From Halorientalis sp. LT38 (GTDB lineage Archaea; Halobacteriota; Halobacteria; Halobacteriales; Haloarculaceae), in contig NZ_JAYEZN010000001.1 in the NCBI RefSeq assembly GCF_037031225.1, positions 3,286,001 through 3,350,000 on the forward strand: DNA of 64,000 nucleotides, read 5' to 3'. The position numbers and the translations under genes are program-made. Below the pieces are notes generated by a model. That model was not told where the DNA came from. It made no database searches and was given only the letters and a program-made list of their open reading frames with translations. How positions within the stretch are numbered: position 1 is the stretch's first letter; every line of letters begins with the position of its first letter. Positions 61,844 to 64,000 of this stretch are shown here, piece by piece.

Positions 61844-62800
61844 TCAGGATAGATCGACGCGGTTCCGCAGCTTCTCGAGGTCGCCTGCGGCGACCGTTTC
61901 GGCGTTCTCGGTGACGACGTCGGCCAGGCGGTCGTGATAGGCCGGCGTGCGCCCCGCGCTGTGGGGCGTGATCAGGACGTTGCCGAAGTTCCAGAGCGGA
62001 TGGTCCTCCGGGAGGGGCTCGGGGTCGGTCACGTCCAGCGCCGCGCCCCGGATGCCGCCGGTCCGTACCGATCGGACGAGCGCGTCGGTGTCGATCACCT
62101 CGCCGCGGGCGACGTTGACGACGACGGCGTCGGCCGGGAGCGCGTTCAGTTCCGCGTCGCCGATGAGCCCCCTGGTCTCGTCGGTCAGCGGGCAGGCCAG
62201 GATCACGTACTCCGCCCGGGCGAGCGCTTCCTGGAGGTCGTCGTAGCCAAGCACCTCGTCGCAGGGGCCGCCCTTGGCGGGCGAGTGGCGGACGCCGACG
62301 GTCTCGACGCCGAAGGGGTCCAGCCGGTCAACGATGCCGGTACCGATCTCGCCGAGGCCGACTACCGCGACCGTGCTCCCGGCCAGTTCGCCGGGGTCGG
62401 CCACGCGCCACTCGCGACGCTGCTGGCGCCGCCACGCGTCGTGGAGACCGCGGGCGAACGTGAGGACGAACCCGATGACCTGTTCGGAGACGTTCGGGAC
62501 GTGCACGCCGGAGGCGCTCGTCACCGCCACGTCGTTCTCTGCGAGCACGGAGAGTGGCAGGTGATCGTACCCGGCGTAGGCGCAGGCGAACAGTTCCAGT
62601 TCGTCGGCCGCCTCGATCAGGGCGGGGTCGACGTCCGGCCCGACCATCACGGTCGCGCTCGCCGCGAGGTCCTCCGCCCGGGCAGCGGTGGTCCCTTCCG
62701 TGATCCGCCAGTCGGGCAGTCGCTCGCGGAGGATCGCGGCGAGGTCGGCCGGATCGAGCCCGTTGAACTTCTCGCCGAGCACCAGCAGTTCCGAACTCAC
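61844..62800 (-). CDS. D-2-hydroxyacid dehydrogenase
   Basis: 318 residues, GTG start. The NAD-binding GLGEIGTG is near residues 146-153, followed by the catalytic Arg in VNVARGEVID, the Glu in DPEPLPEDHPLW and the His in ITPHSAGRTP. It is related to phosphoglycerate dehydrogenase, glyoxylate reductase and similar enzymes. Compared with SerA it lacks the C-terminal ACT domains, so a role in 2-oxoacid reduction is more likely than in serine synthesis. Confidence 0.92.
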   Translation of the reverse strand: MSSELLVLGEKFNGLDPADLAAILRERLPDWRITEGTTAARAEDLAASATVMVGPDVDPALIEAADELELFACAYAGYDHLPLSVLAENDVAVTSASGVHVPNVSEQVIGFVLTFARGLHDAWRRQQRREWRVADPGELAGSTVAVVGLGEIGTGIVDRLDPFGVETVGVRHSPAKGGPCDEVLGYDDLQEALARAEYVILACPLTDETRGLIGDAELNALPADAVVVNVARGEVIDTDALVRSVRTGGIRGAALDVTDPEPLPEDHPLWNFGNVLITPHSAGRTPAYHDRLADVVTENAETVAAGDLEKLRNRVDLS

Positions 62801-62913
62801 GGCCGATCACCCGTGCGGTGTCGACTGTCCATATCGACTGGGCCGTGGCCTGTCGGCAAAAGCGTGTGGTGCGTCGTCGGGCAGACGGGGTCTGTGATCT
62901 CCGATTCTGAACG

Positions 62914-62920
62914 CTTTTAC
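62914..62920 (+). promoter_or_regulatory. TATA-like box for the 62943 lipoprotein gene
   Basis: CTTTTAC is centred about 26 nt before the ATG at 62943 in the divergent gap with the dehydrogenase gene. Confidence 0.45.
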
Positions 62921-62942
62921 TGTCATCGCCACAACAGCACGT

Positions 62943-63575
62943 ATGCGCCGCCGCGCGTTCCTCGCGTCCGCACTGACCGCCGGAACGGCCCTGACTCCGG
63001 GGTGTGGGGTGATCCACCCGCGTACCGAGCACTCGAATCCGACGGAGAAAACCGACGAGAATCCTCGTGACGACATCCAGTACCTCGCCTTCCGGGCTGA
63101 CGGGTCGGACCTCGCCGACGTGGGTGTCACGCCCCCGTCACTCGACGTCCCGAGCGAATTCGCCACGTCGATCTGGCACCGGGACGGAACGGAGTTGCGA
63201 TCGCTCACACAGCGGTTCGCGACGCCCGGCACGGAGGGGAGCAGACCGTGGCCGACGCTCGCGCTCGAAGGGCCGTTCATGGGCGACCGCGAGCCGCATC
63301 CGTCGGTCTCGTTGTCTCGAACCCAGGACGGGACCGCAGCGGTACTGGAAGTCCACGAATTCGGCGAGTTGGCCGACGAGACAGTTACCATCAACCTAAT
63401 CGTTACCCGGTGGCCCGAATCGGCGCGGACACTCGTCGTCGAGAGTACCGCGGAACTCGCCGAGACGGGTCCGCGCGAGGAGACTCACGTCCTCGAGGGA
63501 CGGCTCGAATTCGCGCTCGCGGACGGGACCGGTGGCGAGGAGCGGTCCGACGAGCCTCCGCAGTCTCCTTCCTGA
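62943..63575 (+). CDS. Predicted Tat-exported lipoprotein, 210 aa
   Basis: MRRRAFLASALTAGTALTPGC combines a twin-Arg type n-region with a lipobox-like TPGC, so Tat export and lipid attachment at Cys21 are likely. The mature part is polar and beta-rich, with YLAFRADGSDLADVG and VTINLIVTRWPESA. I do not recognise a family. It is alone between the divergent dehydrogenase and the next gene. Confidence 0.7.
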   Translation: MRRRAFLASALTAGTALTPGCGVIHPRTEHSNPTEKTDENPRDDIQYLAFRADGSDLADVGVTPPSLDVPSEFATSIWHRDGTELRSLTQRFATPGTEGSRPWPTLALEGPFMGDREPHPSVSLSRTQDGTAAVLEVHEFGELADETVTINLIVTRWPESARTLVVESTAELAETGPREETHVLEGRLEFALADGTGGEERSDEPPQSPS

Positions 63576-63655
63576 GCTCGCCGTCGGACGGTCCGTCTCA
63601 CCGACCGACTAGTTTCCGGTGCCGATCGCGGCCCGCCGCGGTGTCGAATGAACGG

Positions 63656-63662
63656 CATTTAA
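63656..63662 (+). promoter_or_regulatory. TATA-like box for the geranylgeranyl-reductase-family gene
   Basis: CATTTAA is centred about 29 nt before the ATG at 63688. Confidence 0.5.
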
Positions 63663-63687
63663 CTCCCCTCGGCGCAGGCTACCGGGT

Positions 63688-64000
63688 ATGCAACAGGTGG
63701 ACGTGGCTATCGTCGGCGGCGGCCCCGCCGGTTCGTCGGCGGCCTACGAGGCCGCGGCGCGGGGCGCCGATGCGGTCGTCTTCGAGAAGGGGGTGCCGCG
63801 AGCGGATCGCGAGGGCGTCGGTCCGGACTCGACCGACGCCGCGGGGATGCTCGACTACTGGGTCGACATCATGGACTTCCGACCGGAGGAGATCCCCGAC
63901 GAGGTGATCCTCAGCGAACTCGACGGCGCGTCGTTCATCGGCCCGACCGAGTCCGTCACCATCCGGGACACGGGCATCGACGCCTCCTATCCGGACTTCG
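63688..64000 (+). CDS. Geranylgeranyl reductase family protein (3' end off window)
   Basis: Only the first 104 codons are visible. The protein opens with the FAD Rossmann motif VAIVGGGPAGSSAAYEAAARG, then FEKGVPRADREGVGPDST. These are typical of the archaeal geranylgeranyl/digeranylgeranylglycerophospholipid reductase group, which saturates isoprenoid chains of membrane lipids. Other flavin oxidoreductases of the same superfamily cannot be excluded before the C-terminal part is seen. Confidence 0.8.
   Translation, partial: MQQVDVAIVGGGPAGSSAAYEAAARGADAVVFEKGVPRADREGVGPDSTDAAGMLDYWVDIMDFRPEEIPDEVILSELDGASFIGPTESVTIRDTGIDASYPDF

Overview
The window is chromosomal DNA from a haloarchaeon (class Halobacteria); I cannot name the genus from sequence alone. 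The evidence is GC-rich DNA with strongly GC-ending codons, very acidic predicted proteins, many leaderless genes with a TATA-like box 25-33 nt upstream of the start codon, frequent GTG starts and 4-nt ATGA/GTGA gene overlaps. It also carries archaeal markers: TFB, RPA, ribosomal protein S17e, CofD, a sensory rhodopsin II/HtrII pair, bacterio-opsin-activator (HTH-10) regulators and an archaeal lipid reductase. I found no rRNA, tRNA, CRISPR array, insertion sequence or prophage.

Layout. 1-1,983: envelope and hypothetical genes, then a riboflavin-pathway reductase. 2,084-8,651: genome maintenance, with an RPA - RPA-associated protein - phosphoesterase operon followed by the helicase Lhr. 8,812-11,853: an orphan SdhB, a macro-domain protein, a lipoprotein and an aldo/keto reductase. 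11,907-15,680: an ABC exporter operon in which one permease is fused to a PrsW-type intramembrane protease. 15,791-18,452: a small zinc protein and a multi-PAS histidine kinase with a degenerate receiver. 18,595-20,606: sucCD. 20,881-22,883: an apparently frameshifted zinc-ribbon gene, a membrane protein and TFB. 22,896-25,930: phototaxis receptor and transducer. 26,108-28,434: a pseudokinase and a polytopic membrane partner. 28,595-33,679: phosphodiesterase, SDR, two NSS transporters and a uracil-DNA-glycosylase-like protein.

Central carbon region (33,802-50,676). Two acetyl-CoA synthetase paralogues flank a transcription factor built from a catalytically dead tyrosine-recombinase fold, a GAF domain and HTH-10. 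They are followed by a DUF4212/SSS acetate-type symporter and stress proteins, so acetate uptake, activation and probable control sit together. Next come a PrpB-like lyase and the acyl-CoA (propionyl-CoA) carboxylase genes pccB, pccX and pccA, together with the biotin ligase BirA that would charge the enzyme. An 11-codon mini-ORF overlaps the pccB start.

50,673-64,000: UspA, an amidohydrolase/HD-phosphohydrolase pair, then cofD - Dus-like - CitG-like - membrane protein - DUF447 - rps17e - asd in one direction. After these come an HTH-10 regulator, secreted proteins, a VOC protein, a 2-hydroxyacid dehydrogenase, and the start of a geranylgeranyl-reductase-family gene cut by the window edge.

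Most notable: the zinc-ribbon gene at 20,881-21,061 whose reading frame switches at a UGAC stop, the PrsW-permease fusion, the pseudokinase/membrane pair, the recombinase-derived regulator, an SRII with Ala at the signalling Thr position, mini-ORFs before pccB and acs, and a paired hairpin/C-rich element at two loci.
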